A program made the translations under genes and the position numbers. Below the pieces are notes generated by a model that ran no database searches, was not told the DNA's origin, and worked only from the letters and a program-made list of their open reading frames with translations. A DNA stretch of 64,000 nt from Cladocopium goreaui (Eukaryota; Sar; Dinophyceae; Suessiales; Symbiodiniaceae), in the NCBI GenBank assembly GCA_947184155.2, contig CAMXCT020002664.1:26872-90871 (forward strand), given 5' to 3'. Shown piece after piece: positions 25,217 to 35,800 of the stretch (its first letter is position 1; each line of letters starts with the position of its first letter).

Positions 25217-28200
25217 GTCAGCTACCTCCTGAAGAGTTGCGAAAGTTGAAAGGTCAGAGTTTGCCGGCACCTTCACAGCCCAAACTTGTCTTGCCAGAGT
25301 CCAGCAGTGTGAAGAAGAAATCTGGTGAGTTGCGTTTGGCGCCAGCAGTGCCATTGGCAAGATCGAACGTTGTCGTGACTCCACAGGAAGTTCCAGCAGA
25401 GCCGTCTCGAGTTTCTGTCACTCCATCTCCTACGTCACCAGCAGATACTGCAGATGTAGCTATTGGTAGTCCTGAGAGTTCTGAAAGAACTTCACCTGAC
25501 GTATCACGTTTTGAACCGACTCGTCGATGTCCAGCATGTGAGAGTGGCATGGAAGCACCTGGTATTAGACACAACAAGGAATGTAGAAAGCGTTTTGCTG
25601 AGTTTGAGGAACAACGGAGAAAGGAAAGACGTGTTGAACCTGCACTCTCTCAGGAGAGCCCTGTTGTCGTACCCCAGGTTCAGGTGCCAGTAGAAGAGGT
25701 CGATGATGAAGAATTGGTATCAGCACGTGAGTCCGCTCGGCGACAGCCGGAAACACAGGTTGAGCACACTAGAAGGTTTAAAAGGAAAGCTGAGACCGAC
25801 CGAGAACAGTTGGAAAGAGAGATCCGTGAAGATTCGGAAGAATTGCTTCAAACAAACATGGATTTTGATTGGTTTTGGGTTGGTAGTGGTGAGCCTGTGT
25901 TGGTTGCGAGTTTGGGTACACTTGAAGGTCCAGCGTCTTTTGCTCCGGCAACATCTCCAGAAATGTTTTCTGGTTCTCTTGATTCTGTTTGTTTCAATCG
26001 AGGCAATGAGCATGATTTTGTGAAGATGCGTCTTGGAGGTCAAGATGTCTTGGTTTGGAAACCTGACAGTATCATAGATGATCAGAGTTTGCAAGAGCTT
26101 GATTTGGAACAAGGTTTCAAAGGTATGCAAGAGGAGGTTAGGAACTTGGAACACTGCAAGACTGGCCGCATCATCACCCAGTCAGAACTGGACGACATGA
26201 AGAAGGCTGTTCCGAACCTTCGTTTGATCCAGTCAAGGTGGGTTGCAGCTTACAAAAGCAGTGATAGGGTTCGAACCAGGATTGTTGCGAAAGATTTCAA
26301 TCGTGGCTCCTCAGCTAGATCCTTAGGATTTAGCAGTCCGACTCCTTCAATCGAGAGTGTCCATTTGGTACTTGCGATGGCAGCGACACGGAAGATGCTT
26401 TTGCGTGCATTGGACGTGAGTCATGCCTTCATGCATAGTCCATTGGGAACTGGTGTACATGTTGTCTTGAAGATGCCGTTGTCGATTAGCTTTCCATCAG
26501 GTGAAGCGACCTACTATCTGCTTGAAAAGGCATTGAATGGGTTACGTGATGCTTCACTGGCATGGTTGCAGCTTTTGACATTTACGGTTGAACATGTAGG
26601 GCTTTGGTCGGATTCGTTGGAACCATGTGTGTATGGTGGACAGATTGTGAAAGATGGTCATGAAATTGGATTTTGCTTGTGTGTGGTGTATGTTGATGAC
26701 ATCTTGTTGTTGTCGACCACTAAGGAAGCCGAAGAACATGTGGTTGCAACTTTGTCGTCTGTAGTGCCTGTGAAGACAACTGGAGAGATCGGAGAAGAGG
26801 GAGGATCCCTGACCTTCATTGGTCGTGTCATCAAAAGAGAAAGAGATTCCTCTGAGATCACTCTGGGTGTCGATCCACATTATCTTGACTCTACGTTTCT
26901 GGATTACGGTGTTACCCGTGGGTCTGAGAATGTGCCTGACATTTCGGGACATCTTGAGAAGACACTCACGGATAGCAACTTTCAGAAACCTTTGTCAGAT
27001 GAAGCATACTCACGCTTCAGAAAGGCGTTGGGAAAATTGCTTTGGTTGTCACAGGTGCGTCATGACTTGAAGACATGGATGTCTGTTCTTGGGACGCAGC
27101 AAGCAAAACCGATGCACGGAACTGAACAAGCATTGAAAGCGGTTTTGAGATTCTTGTATGTTGACATGCATGCATGCTTGTGTTTACCGAGCAGAGATGA
27201 GACCATCATGAGTCAGGTTGATGATACTCAACTGAGATCAGTCCATCTTCACTCTTTCAGCGACGCTTCACATGCGCCGTATCGTTTCAACAACCGCAAA
27301 GGTGTTAGCGGTGGAGCTGTTTTCTTTGAGAGGTCTTTGGTAAGGTCTCTGAGCCGACAACAGCAAGCTTTGAGCTTGAGTTCATGTGAGGCAGAACTCT
27401 ACGGTTTGCAATCAGTGTGTCAAGAAAGTGTTGCGTTTGGAAGACTGGTTCACCGTCTTCTTTTTGCACTTCATGAGATCGATGAGCCAGAAGAAGTTGT
27501 GATTTGGTTGGAGAGCGATTCAAGCTCCGCATTGCAACTTGTGAGATCCATGGACGTGCCACGACGCTCACGACACATTGAAATAAGATTGCATTGGTTA
27601 CGAGAGCAAATGAGAGAGGGTTTGTTGAAATTGAGACACAGAAGTGGTGTTGAAAATCCAGCAGATCTTTTCACTAAATGCTTGAGTGCTAAAGCTTTCT
27701 ACAAACACCGCTATGCTCTTGGGATTGTGGTTCCAGATGGTTTGACAGCTGAGTTAGCAGAACTTCGTGAGCTGAGTGTGTTGCAGCAAGTGTTGACTCA
27801 GGGTTCTTCAATTGCGATTGTGGAACTGTGTTGTTCGGAACATTCGAACTTGAGAAAGGTCTGTGAAGTTTCGAAGGTCCCATACATTGGTGTAGTTGCT
27901 AAGGTGCAGAGTTCTGGAACGTTGAGTCGTGTAGCTGTTTGCATTCGACAGTGGAAGAATTCGTCATGTCCACCTTGGGTGCATATTCATGCATCGACTC
28001 CTTGTGGAAGTGGAAGTCCGCTTCGCAATTTCAATCCGGACTCAGTCACTGAAAAGGACCAGGAATGGGATGAGATCATCAACGCGATTGGTGGTTACTT
28101 CAAACATGCAGACTCATGTTCGTTTGAGCTTCCAGAACGAAATACCATTTGGTCCCGACCTGAGACAGTGAATCTTTTGCAGAGTTTTGACATGAGACAT

Positions 28201-28446
28201 GAGGCTTTGGTGAGGTTGTGCAAGACTGGATGTCAGAGCAAGGATGGTATTCCGATTGGAAAGACATTGAAGTTTGTTTCCAATTCAGCTTGGTTTGCAC
28301 TAAATCTTCACTCCAAACTTTCAACATGCACATGTCAGACTCATGCAGAACTTTATCAAATCAACTATACTGAAACAGCGTTTTACAACCGAAAGTTGGC
28401 AAGATACATTTTGATTGCCGTCAAACATGCTTCGAAGAAGAGTTGA
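25213..28446 (+). CDS. pol: E1 pol, RT, RNase H and methyltransferase-like domain
   Basis: Residues about 105-123 hold a CX2C-X10-HX3C motif. RT spans about 335-560 with VVYVDDILLL as catalytic box (about residue 494). RNase H has D in HSFSDASHAP (about 682), E in SSCEAELYGL, D in WLESDSSS and a C-terminal ENPADLFTK. From about residue 865 an extra domain shows IAIVELCCSEHSNL (motif I-like), HASTPCGSGSPLRNF (motif IV-like, PC), SFELPERNTIW, and a C-terminal CxCxTH...TAFYNRKLARYI. This resembles cytosine-5 methyltransferases. It ends at TGA at 28446. Confidence 0.85.
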   Translation: MSQLPPEELRKLKGQSLPAPSQPKLVLPESSSVKKKSGELRLAPAVPLARSNVVVTPQEVPAEPSRVSVTPSPTSPADTADVAIGSPESSERTSPDVSRFEPTRRCPACESGMEAPGIRHNKECRKRFAEFEEQRRKERRVEPALSQESPVVVPQVQVPVEEVDDEELVSARESARRQPETQVEHTRRFKRKAETDREQLEREIREDSEELLQTNMDFDWFWVGSGEPVLVASLGTLEGPASFAPATSPEMFSGSLDSVCFNRGNEHDFVKMRLGGQDVLVWKPDSIIDDQSLQELDLEQGFKGMQEEVRNLEHCKTGRIITQSELDDMKKAVPNLRLIQSRWVAAYKSSDRVRTRIVAKDFNRGSSARSLGFSSPTPSIESVHLVLAMAATRKMLLRALDVSHAFMHSPLGTGVHVVLKMPLSISFPSGEATYYLLEKALNGLRDASLAWLQLLTFTVEHVGLWSDSLEPCVYGGQIVKDGHEIGFCLCVVYVDDILLLSTTKEAEEHVVATLSSVVPVKTTGEIGEEGGSLTFIGRVIKRERDSSEITLGVDPHYLDSTFLDYGVTRGSENVPDISGHLEKTLTDSNFQKPLSDEAYSRFRKALGKLLWLSQVRHDLKTWMSVLGTQQAKPMHGTEQALKAVLRFLYVDMHACLCLPSRDETIMSQVDDTQLRSVHLHSFSDASHAPYRFNNRKGVSGGAVFFERSLVRSLSRQQQALSLSSCEAELYGLQSVCQESVAFGRLVHRLLFALHEIDEPEEVVIWLESDSSSALQLVRSMDVPRRSRHIEIRLHWLREQMREGLLKLRHRSGVENPADLFTKCLSAKAFYKHRYALGIVVPDGLTAELAELRELSVLQQVLTQGSSIAIVELCCSEHSNLRKVCEVSKVPYIGVVAKVQSSGTLSRVAVCIRQWKNSSCPPWVHIHASTPCGSGSPLRNFNPDSVTEKDQEWDEIINAIGGYFKHADSCSFELPERNTIWSRPETVNLLQSFDMRHEALVRLCKTGCQSKDGIPIGKTLKFVSNSAWFALNLHSKLSTCTCQTHAELYQINYTETAFYNRKLARYILIAVKHASKKS

Positions 28447-28783
28447 GTTTGCGTTTAAAAGGGGGACCCTGTGACAGAGAGAGAGACAGAAGTTGGATCC
28501 ACGTTTCATTTCGTTTCATTTCTGTTTGCACGTTGTTTTCAAACAAACGTTGCCAAAGACAAACAGGAGTTTTCACCATGTTTCATTCTGTGCAGAGTTT
28601 TGTTGCGCGATGCTGTAAGATGCAGTGTGTGTGCGCAGTGCAGAACAATCGGAAAGGTTACTGATCCTATCACGACTGTGATGGCGGTTCGACACTTCGT
28701 TTCACGTTCTAGGTTAATTGCTCCTAAGAGTTTAGCCACGGTCTAGTGCTTTTTCACTATCGGACGCGGTTTGGTTTGTAGCC
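28447..28783 (+). other. Spacer between pol and ORF3 of E1
   Basis: Contains an internal polypurine-like AAAAGGGGGA (28456-28465). It ends in a T/C-rich stretch and TTTGTAG immediately before CCATGG of ORF3, a candidate spliced-leader acceptor. Confidence 0.4.
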
Positions 28784-29365
28784 ATGGCCAAGTCTGGATG
28801 GACGGATGAAGATGAGAAGGCTTTGCTTGCTCTTCTTCAGAAGAAGTGGAACAGTGGGAATTCAGGGTCAGGCTATGCAGCCGGATCTAGTATTTCGACT
28901 CCTCTGGAGAGTCAAGGAGCAATGACAGATGGAAGCAAGCGACTTCGTGAGACTCTGGATGATAATGAATTCGATTTGATTTCTTCGGCAGCTGAACCTT
29001 TGAATGCACAGTTGCCTGTGGTGCCTATCCCAATCTTTCCTGGGATTGCCGACAAGGTCCTTGATCAGCTTACTGCTGATTTGGTGCCTGAAGGAATGAG
29101 TTTTCGAGATTGGAGCAGAACGAAGTTTGCGTTTGGGAAGTGTGCCAACGAAGGCAAGACATACCGAGAGGTATATGTCGATGAAGAGATGGCAGGATAT
29201 TGCAAATGGAGTATGAGTCACCTGGGAAACAAGAATACAAGTCCAATTGCAAAGGATTGGTATTCTTTTCTCTGCGCATGCAAGGTTGTGGAGGACTCTG
29301 GAAAGGTTGGAAAGCCAAAGGGTTGCTTCACTGGAACTTCAGTGCAGAGGCAATTGGGTGATTGA
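28784..29365 (+). CDS. Copia accessory ORF3 of E1, 193 codons
   Basis: The ATG lies in GCCATGG. The N-terminus is a short helix (DEDEKALLALLQKKW), then a linker with AMTDGSKRLRE, an acidic stretch, then a C-terminal domain with GMSFRDWSRTKF and GKTYREVY. The same order is found in E2 (39401-39922) and E3 (44760-45311), with shared blocks [AS]MTD[AG]SKR, W[SK]-x-[TD], GKTY[RS]E and, in the other two, QAVD-x-A. No known family recognised. It lies after pol and before the polypurine tract, where no standard copia gene exists. Confidence 0.7.
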   Translation: MAKSGWTDEDEKALLALLQKKWNSGNSGSGYAAGSSISTPLESQGAMTDGSKRLRETLDDNEFDLISSAAEPLNAQLPVVPIPIFPGIADKVLDQLTADLVPEGMSFRDWSRTKFAFGKCANEGKTYREVYVDEEMAGYCKWSMSHLGNKNTSPIAKDWYSFLCACKVVEDSGKVGKPKGCFTGTSVQRQLGD

Positions 29366-29529
29366 GAGTGTCTTCATTGGTGCAAAGGCGAGGAAAGACT
29401 ATGAGCTGGTTGTTCATTGGATGGTGAACAACGGGACAATTCGTACTATATGTATTGACCTGTTAAGCTTGAGCGATACGTGCAGAAGTCTGGATGGGTT
29501 ACAGCTATACATGGAATGGAGTTCATCTC

Positions 29530-29538
29530 AAAAGGGGG
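29530..29538 (+). promoter_or_regulatory. Polypurine tract of E1
   Basis: AAAAGGGGG ends directly against the TG of the 3' LTR. It primes plus-strand synthesis in LTR elements. The interval 29366-29529 has no conserved frame. Confidence 0.75.
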
Positions 29539-30386
29539 TGTGAAAATTTCCGACATCTGTGGTGAGATGAATCCATTGGTCTTTTCTGCATTGGAAGAAG
29601 TGAATTTGGTTTTCATCTTGATGATGAGCTCAACCGTGATGGTTGACATCGTATTTGCACGTTCATGTTTTGCACGTTTTATTGGAGATGACGAAACCCA
29701 ACAACGATATACTTTTCGTCTACTTTGAGTACTTTGATTGCACGGAGAACATCGTGAGGATTTGAATTTGTATAGTGACATGGAAAATCAAACCATTTTC
29801 CATATGTTTTGCTTTAGTTTTGCCGGCAGAATGATTGTAGAATCATCGCAGAAGTGCACGAAGGAATCGTGAGAAGATCGTAGAATTCATTTTTGTGACT
29901 TCGGAAGAAGGAACTTTGTTTGACATTGATTGGAGAAGAGTAGTGTGTTTTGTCTCTCAATGATGATAGCGAGAGCAACGTTCTGAAAGGCATTCAGAAC
30001 TGGAGTTGCTAACAGATCTGAGGGAGACATCATGAATCATGTTTTGGTGCTTGAAATGTTTCAACGTTTTTCAAACACTCAAACTTATTTAAACAAACAA
30101 ACCATGTCTTGATGTAAAGACTTTTTGTGAGGACATGTGTTTTTGATCGCTTTTGTGAAAGTTAGCAGAAAGATGCTGACTGGCGACTCCGCATCATTTT
30201 TGTGTCAAGGCGTGACACACCAACAAGAACCATAGCGACATGAGCAGACATTTCTGTGCTTGTGTGTTTGGTAAAAGTGGCTGAGCTCTGGGAGTGGTTG
30301 ACTTGGTAGCGTGGACGGTTCTAGTGAGTTAAGGACGACGTCCTGGACGCTGACCCAAGGGTTTCGAAGGTTGTGTACCTTCTACA
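29539..30386 (+). repeat. 3' LTR of E1, 848 bp
   Basis: Starts TGTGAAAATT after the polypurine tract and ends TTCTACA. It matches the 5' LTR from 29738 onward. Followed by AAAAA, which would be the target duplication. Confidence 0.8.
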
Positions 30387-30546
30387 AAAAATGCACAATG
30401 CGGAAACCAAGGCTCCCCCCAGCCAGGAGCCTCGAGATCACAGAGTGCAAGCTGCACAGGCAACATTCTCACAGATTCATGGACAAGAGCCAGCAAGACG
30501 CTGTCTTGTCGCATCTGGTAAGAAGACGTTGAAAGGTGAGTGGTGT
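30387..30546 (+). other. Short interval between E1 and E2, exon-like
   Basis: Open in one frame (SQEPRDHRVQAAQATF, then QEPARRCLVASGKK), followed by AAAG-GTGAGT, a good 5' splice-site match. It could be a host exon with E2 in the following intron, but it is too short to decide. Confidence 0.2.
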
Positions 30547-30551
30547 GAAAG
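30547..30551. repeat. Target-site duplication of E2, left (GAAAG)
   Basis: GAAAG directly precedes the LTR start TGTGAATG and recurs at 41210-41214 directly after the 3' LTR end TTTACA. Five bases is the normal copia duplication length. Confidence 0.8.
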
Positions 30552-31145
30552 TGTGAATGTATGGTATTGAGCCGTCGTGCTTCTTCACGATGTACGCTGG
30601 GATTAGACCGTTGTGCACCTCTATTGGGCACAATAGTTCCCAATGATGCTTCTATGATACTGCATTTGACATCGGTATTCATTGAGATTCTGCACTTATG
30701 ATGAGCTGAGAATGTTCTAGAATGGACGGTATTTCATTGGATGCGATTTCGGTGACATTGCGTTTTGACCTCTGTATTTGCTGGAATTTGCGTTTTCAAT
30801 GAGACGAGAGTGTTTACGAGCTTTAGGGATTTAGCCGATTTGATCACAGTTTGTTTGGAACGGTTTTGGAAACATTTGAACATTTTCGGAAACGTTCGGA
30901 ACATTGAAGAAGTATTTCAATCACCTTTGGACCATTTGAAGATGATTTGACATCACGAAGTTGTTCGTCAAATCATGCTGTAAAGATTTCTGTATATCAT
31001 CATCGGATGATATGGAAACGGCAAGTTTTGGTGCAACCAATTTTGTCGATGTTGTATACACAACATCTCCTGTGAAGCTAAGGTGCCATGGGTGGTTGAT
31101 TCTTTATTATCCCGTTTGGGGTTTCTCCTCGGTGATGACAAAACA

Positions 31146-31163
31146 CCCCGATGTGATGCCACT
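31146..31163. repeat. 18-bp target duplication, left copy
   Basis: CCCCGATGTGATGCCACT, repeated without mismatch at 31501-31518. The sequence occurs once in the intact 3' LTR (40817-40834), which serves as the empty site. Confidence 0.9.
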
Positions 31164-31500
31164 TATCACCTCTTGCCTCTATAGATCTTTTTCACCCATA
31201 AACTGGAACTGTCACGTCACTGCTTTGTGGTTGTGTGGTTGTTTGCTTTTTGTGTGTTTTGTTTTTGTTTGGTTTTGTTTTTGGTGTTGTTGTTGCTTTT
31301 GCTTCTTTGTGCTTCGTTTCTTGTTCTCTGATGAACGTGACAAGGGAATAGGACTATGTATCGGTCCTCTACCAGTTTACTTTTGCGGCCACTACAGCTT
31401 CGGCCCCTGCGTGAATTAAGTAATTAATCTCATATGCAACATGCTTGGAAACATGTTGAACGACCTGGCGGAAGCCATACGGCGTTGGACGGAAAAAAAA
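31164..31500 (+). mobile_element. Insert I: 337-bp retroposed element in the E2 5' LTR
   Basis: Flanked by a perfect 18-bp duplication and ending in exactly A8 (31493-31500). It contains a GT-rich stretch (about 31225-31310) bracketed by TGTCACGT (31210-31217) and ACGTGACA (31335-31342), the same layout as the 3' domains of L, R and C. Its tail contains GACCTGGCGG and CGGCG before GGACGG-A8. Probably a short or 5'-truncated member of the family mobilised by the same LINE enzyme. No ORF of note. Confidence 0.8.
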
Positions 31501-31662
31501 CCCCGATGTGATGCCACTGTCGGCAGGTGAAAAGGGGTAAGTCTGAGGGGAGAAACCACAAACCTTGGTTTGTTGGTTTCTTGCCTCTGGTTTGTGTTTG
31601 GATTGGTTAAATCAACCACTTATGGTACCAACTAGTTACACACTAGGTCGGAATCGTTGATT

Positions 31663-31965
31663 GCACCTCCTGCAACCGGACTGTTCATTGAAGACCTGGA
31701 TCTCTAGTGGTTACCCCGCAGGGCTCCGCTACCATGTAAAAATCTTAATGAATCCTCAACTCAGCTCAGCGAGTCCCAAATCCTTTTCGCGCCGTTAACA
31801 AACAGGTCACACAAGGCACAAAACCAAGTGTCTTAAATTCTCTTGTTACTCGAGCCACTCTCTGGTTGAGCAACACAAAGTCACACGGACTTCTCAAAAC
31901 CAAAAGACTGCTGTACCAACTGCGGATTCCAGATCAAAAGTTGTTTCAGACAACATCCTACGCAA
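31663..31965 (-). repeat. Inverted LTR end plus primer-binding site of E2
   Basis: Reverse complement of the last 231 bases of the 3' LTR (40979-41209) followed by TGGTAGCGGAGCCC (primer-binding site, 31721-31734 on the minus strand) and about 58 bases of leader. It replaces the same segment that should be in plus orientation. With the primer-binding site reversed, this copy should not be able to prime its own reverse transcription. Confidence 0.8.
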
Positions 31966-32884
31966 GTGTCAAGGTTGTGATCCGTTGCAGGAACAGGACC
32001 CGTGGACGAACTGGACAGGTAACAGAACCTGATCTTGTGAACCAAGGAACTGCTCAGAGTTTTCAGAACCAAGGAATGGTCTTTCTACCTGGAGTTGGAG
32101 TTCCTGTGCCGCCATCTTCATGTAGCCACGGAAGTGGCAGTGGGGGAGGTAGTGTGGGGCCTCAACCTGGAATGTTTGTGCCACCCATGCCTGTTTATGG
32201 CTACGGTCCACCAAGAACTGGGATGGGTGTTGTGAATCCGACATTGCAGATGATGAATCAAAGACCAGGGAATATGAGAAATCAGATGGCCGGAAATGGT
32301 CTTCAGAATGGTCCGATGCAATGTGGTAGTAACTTCGACCGAGTAACCCAGATTCAACAGCTGTTGCAGGGTTTGAATGTTAGAGAGCTTCAACAGGTTT
32401 TTCAAAACATTCAAAGACTGGTTGATGGTAACCACCAGCGTTTTGTTCCCGATCGTTTGGGGGATGTTCCACCTGAGTTTGGAGGGGGTTCATACCTGAT
32501 GCGACTGGTAATTTTCCTGGTTTGGGGACTAGTCAAGGCAGGTCTGAGAGTCGAGATGTTTTCTCCCGTAGTGAGAAGTGGTTGGGTCCTAGTCCCACAG
32601 TAGACTACTCTTCCTGGAAGTTCCGTGAAGACGAGGTTTTGGGATTTACTTCCTTTGTACAAGAACTTGTAGCATGGGCAAGCCAGGGATCTGTCCAGTT
32701 TGGACGAGAAATCGAACAATCGACTCATTGGCCTTCGAGTATTGCTTGGAGTAGCTTGAGTGTTGACCAGCAGTCTAGGGCTGTGAGACTTAGTGCCATC
32801 CTGAAGGCGACTTTTGGATCTCATGGTAGGATTGCAGTCATGATTCAATATTTCAAGAAGGGATCGACATTGTTCCTGGTGTGA
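31966..32884 (+). pseudogene. gag: E2 gag, N-terminal half, frame-shifted
   Basis: The low-complexity G/P/M/Q-rich N-terminus and the helix QIQQLLQGLNVRELQQVFQNIQ lie in one frame. The conserved capsid segment (SEKWLGPSPTVDYSSW, EDEVLGFTSFVQELVAWA) is in a second (32522-32884), and gag then continues in the frame of the long ORF at 32881. At least two single-base changes are needed to join them. E1 shows the equivalent domains, confirming the reading. Confidence 0.65.
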
Positions 32885-35800
32885 CTTTGGGAGATCCGTA
32901 CAGCAGTAGCAATCTGTATCTTGGAAATGGTTTCGAACTTCTTAGGCAATTGTCCCAAGAATTCAGTCTCCGTAGTAGAACTGAGGGTCTTTCATTGCGA
33001 GTGCAGTTACTGAACAGGGTTTTTCAAGGACAGGACAGTTCGGATTTGATTCGTCAGATCGAGCTTGCATGTGCCAAGTACACACGCATGATTTCCACGT
33101 TGTTGGGTGACAGTGCAGGATTAGCAATTGGGGATTCTGACATGTTGACCATGCTGGTTCGTTCGTTACCTAATGATGTTCGAAACTACTGTTTGATGCA
33201 CAGTAGTGGGGAATCATACTCAAGTTATCGACTGGCTGCCCGTCGGTTTGAACAGCAGCATAGGCTTTTCAAGGACTTGAATTTGCAGTCAAGGAAGGTT
33301 GTTGCAGGCTTGAATCCTGCCACTCCGGTGGTCGAGGAAGAAGAAGGTGAGGAATCCGAAGGTTCGGGGGATCCTGTTGTGAATGCTGCATTGGACAAGG
33401 ACAAATCTGGACCACGTTGCACAAAGTGCGGAAAGCGTCATGATGTGTCTGTGTGTTCAACCAACATGGAGAAAGTTAAGTGTTATAAATGCGGTAAGAC
33501 AGGTCATATCTCTGTGAATTGTCGGGTGAAAACTGGTGACAAGGATTTTTCAAAGAATTCTTCAACTGGAAAGGGTGGTAGCACTAGTGTTGCCCCGTCA
33601 ACATCTAAGAAAGGTGTCAAAGGTTCAGGCAAAGGTGCTGGGAAATCGGGCGGAAAGAAAGGGAAAATGTTTGCGATGGTCGATGATAGTGGCACTTGGT
33701 GGTACTCTGAAGGTTGGTGTGATGATCAACCAGCTGCGGAAGAGGCGAGTGCTGAACCTGATGGCCAGCAAAAGCAAGATGTGCTTGTTTTGAGTGCTTT
33801 GGTTTCTTGTCCCGATGTGCCATGTTTGCCTTGTGAACCTTGCGTGTTTGACATGAGCTTGGAAGATGATGACGGTTTGTATGTTGAAGATCACTTTGAG
33901 GGGTTTGACTTGCGTTTGAACCGTGATTTGATTTGTTGTTGCCTGAATTCCAACTCTCATGACATGCATGACTTCTTGGACATGTGGCTTGATTGTAGTG
34001 ATCTTGGTGCATGGACATTTGAAGCATGTTGTTTTGACTTGAACTTGCTTGCATGGACGTTTGACGCATGTTGTCATGACTTGAACTTGCCTGCATGGAC
34101 GTTTGAAGCATGTCGACTTGATTTGAACCCGTTTGTGCATGTTGGAGTTGATTCTGTTTGTGAACTTGACCCTATTGATGAGAAAAATGAGCCCAATGCG
34201 CGCGGCACACATGGTGTGCTGAAAGCACGAGAGTCGATGACTGAGTGTTTCGAGACTGAAGGGCACATGGTGTCAAAACCATGTGAGATGATGCTGAATG
34301 GCATCGGTCCGGGTGAGTTTTTTTGGCTTCTGGATAGTGGTGCTAGCATGTCTGTTGTTAGCCGAGATGTTTTGAAACAGTTTCAACACTCCGAAATCCA
34401 AAACAATGTAGGGCCGTTGCAAGCTGCTAATGGAACTTCAGTTGATTTGGAAGGTAGTTGTAAATTGCTGTTGCAGATTGAGGTTTTGGACAGAGACGGA
34501 AACGTGAAACCAGCTGTAATTCCTTTGGACGTCATGGTAGGGAAAACGACATATCCTATTATCTCTGTTTGCAAGTTGACACAACAGGGTTGGGACGTGA
34601 CTTTTGACCAGGACCATGTTAGGATGTTTCATAGGAAATCCCAACATGTGGTTCGTGATTTGTCGTTTTGGCATGACACACCATGGATTCGTGTTGTTCC
34701 ATATGAAGGGAATGATGTAGCCCTCAATGTTTCTCCGGTGGTTGCGGATAATTTTCCAAAGGGGGACACGGTTTGTGCCTTGAGCGCGGACCAGATGGTG
34801 CAGCACAGACTCAGAGGACACCGGCCCTATGAGCCGACTTGCGAGGTTTGTCAGAGTTGCCGTGGAGTAACTAAACATTCCCGAAAGAAAACCCTCAAAG
34901 GAACTGAATTTGAAATTCATGCTGATTTTGGTTTTCTCAACAAGGATTTTGAGTGGGTACCGGAATCTGGAGATAGCGAAAGGGGGAATGTGAAGTTTCT
35001 TGTGATCCGTGAATCCTATAGTTCAAGCATTGGTTGTGTTCTTATGACTGGTGATCGACAGAGGGATAACCGCCAACTTCAGAAGTGGTTGTTTGAAATG
35101 GGTTTATGGGGTAGCAAGGACCAACATTCTCTGAGGGTAATCACGGATGCTGAGTCTTCTGTTGGGAATTTCATTGCATCAGCAGGGTTGCCAATGGGTG
35201 TTGTGGTTGAAAGGGCACCACCACAAGGGCATCAAGCGAATGGGACTGCAGAGAGGACTATTCGGGAAATCAAAGAGAGTTTGAAAACGTTGCAGTTGGA
35301 TTTTCAGAAGATGGGACATACTCTTGTTTTCAGTTCTCCAGTTTTGCAGTGCTGTTTGAACTACATTTGTTTTGCCCACAACAATTTCACGACTGTTCAG
35401 CAGTCCAGCCGAACTCCAAGAGACTTGGTGATTGGGGATACAGCCAAGAATCATGCTTTTGCACTGTTTGGATGTAAGGTTTTAGCCGAAGTTCCTGAAT
35501 CCATCATTGCAAAGAATCCTAATCTGCCAAGGTTTGTCGAAGGGGTCTACTTGCATCCTGAGTTTTCGTCAATGGGAGTTTGGGTTTCTGCAAGAATCCG
35601 AATTGGTTCAGAGATGGTTATCCAGCGTTTTGTTGCCAAGTCAATCAAACTTTGCATGCCTGTTGAGATTCTTGATGGTCATGGTTTGTTTGTCAAGTTG
35701 GTAGATGAACGTAGTGGGTTACCAGAGGCTCCAAGGTCTTCAGAAGAGGTTTCTGTTCCATTGCCAGCAGACTTGAGATGTCCTGCAACTGGACCACCTG

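Larger units (their letters stand above)
19877..30386 (+). mobile_element. Ty1/copia retrotransposon E1
   Basis: Contains a truncated 5' LTR, primer-binding site, gag, protease, integrase, RT, RNase H, a methyltransferase-like extension, a separate ORF3, polypurine tract and complete 3' LTR. The LTR copies differ at only a few positions over about 610 bases, so insertion was recent, although reading frames are broken in gag. The first 200 or so bases of the 5' LTR are missing at the junction with copy R, so no target duplication can be read. Confidence 0.85.
30552..31662 (+). repeat. 5' LTR of E2, upstream part
   Basis: Matches 40218-40978 of the 3' LTR except for the insert at 31164-31500 and its duplicated target. 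Only scattered substitutions separate the two copies. Confidence 0.85.

Noticed and set aside
28456-28465. Second LTR start after an internal AAAAGGGGGA in E1
   Set aside because: No LTR sequence follows, and similar purine runs occur inside pol of E2. It may be a central priming site, but nothing shows that.
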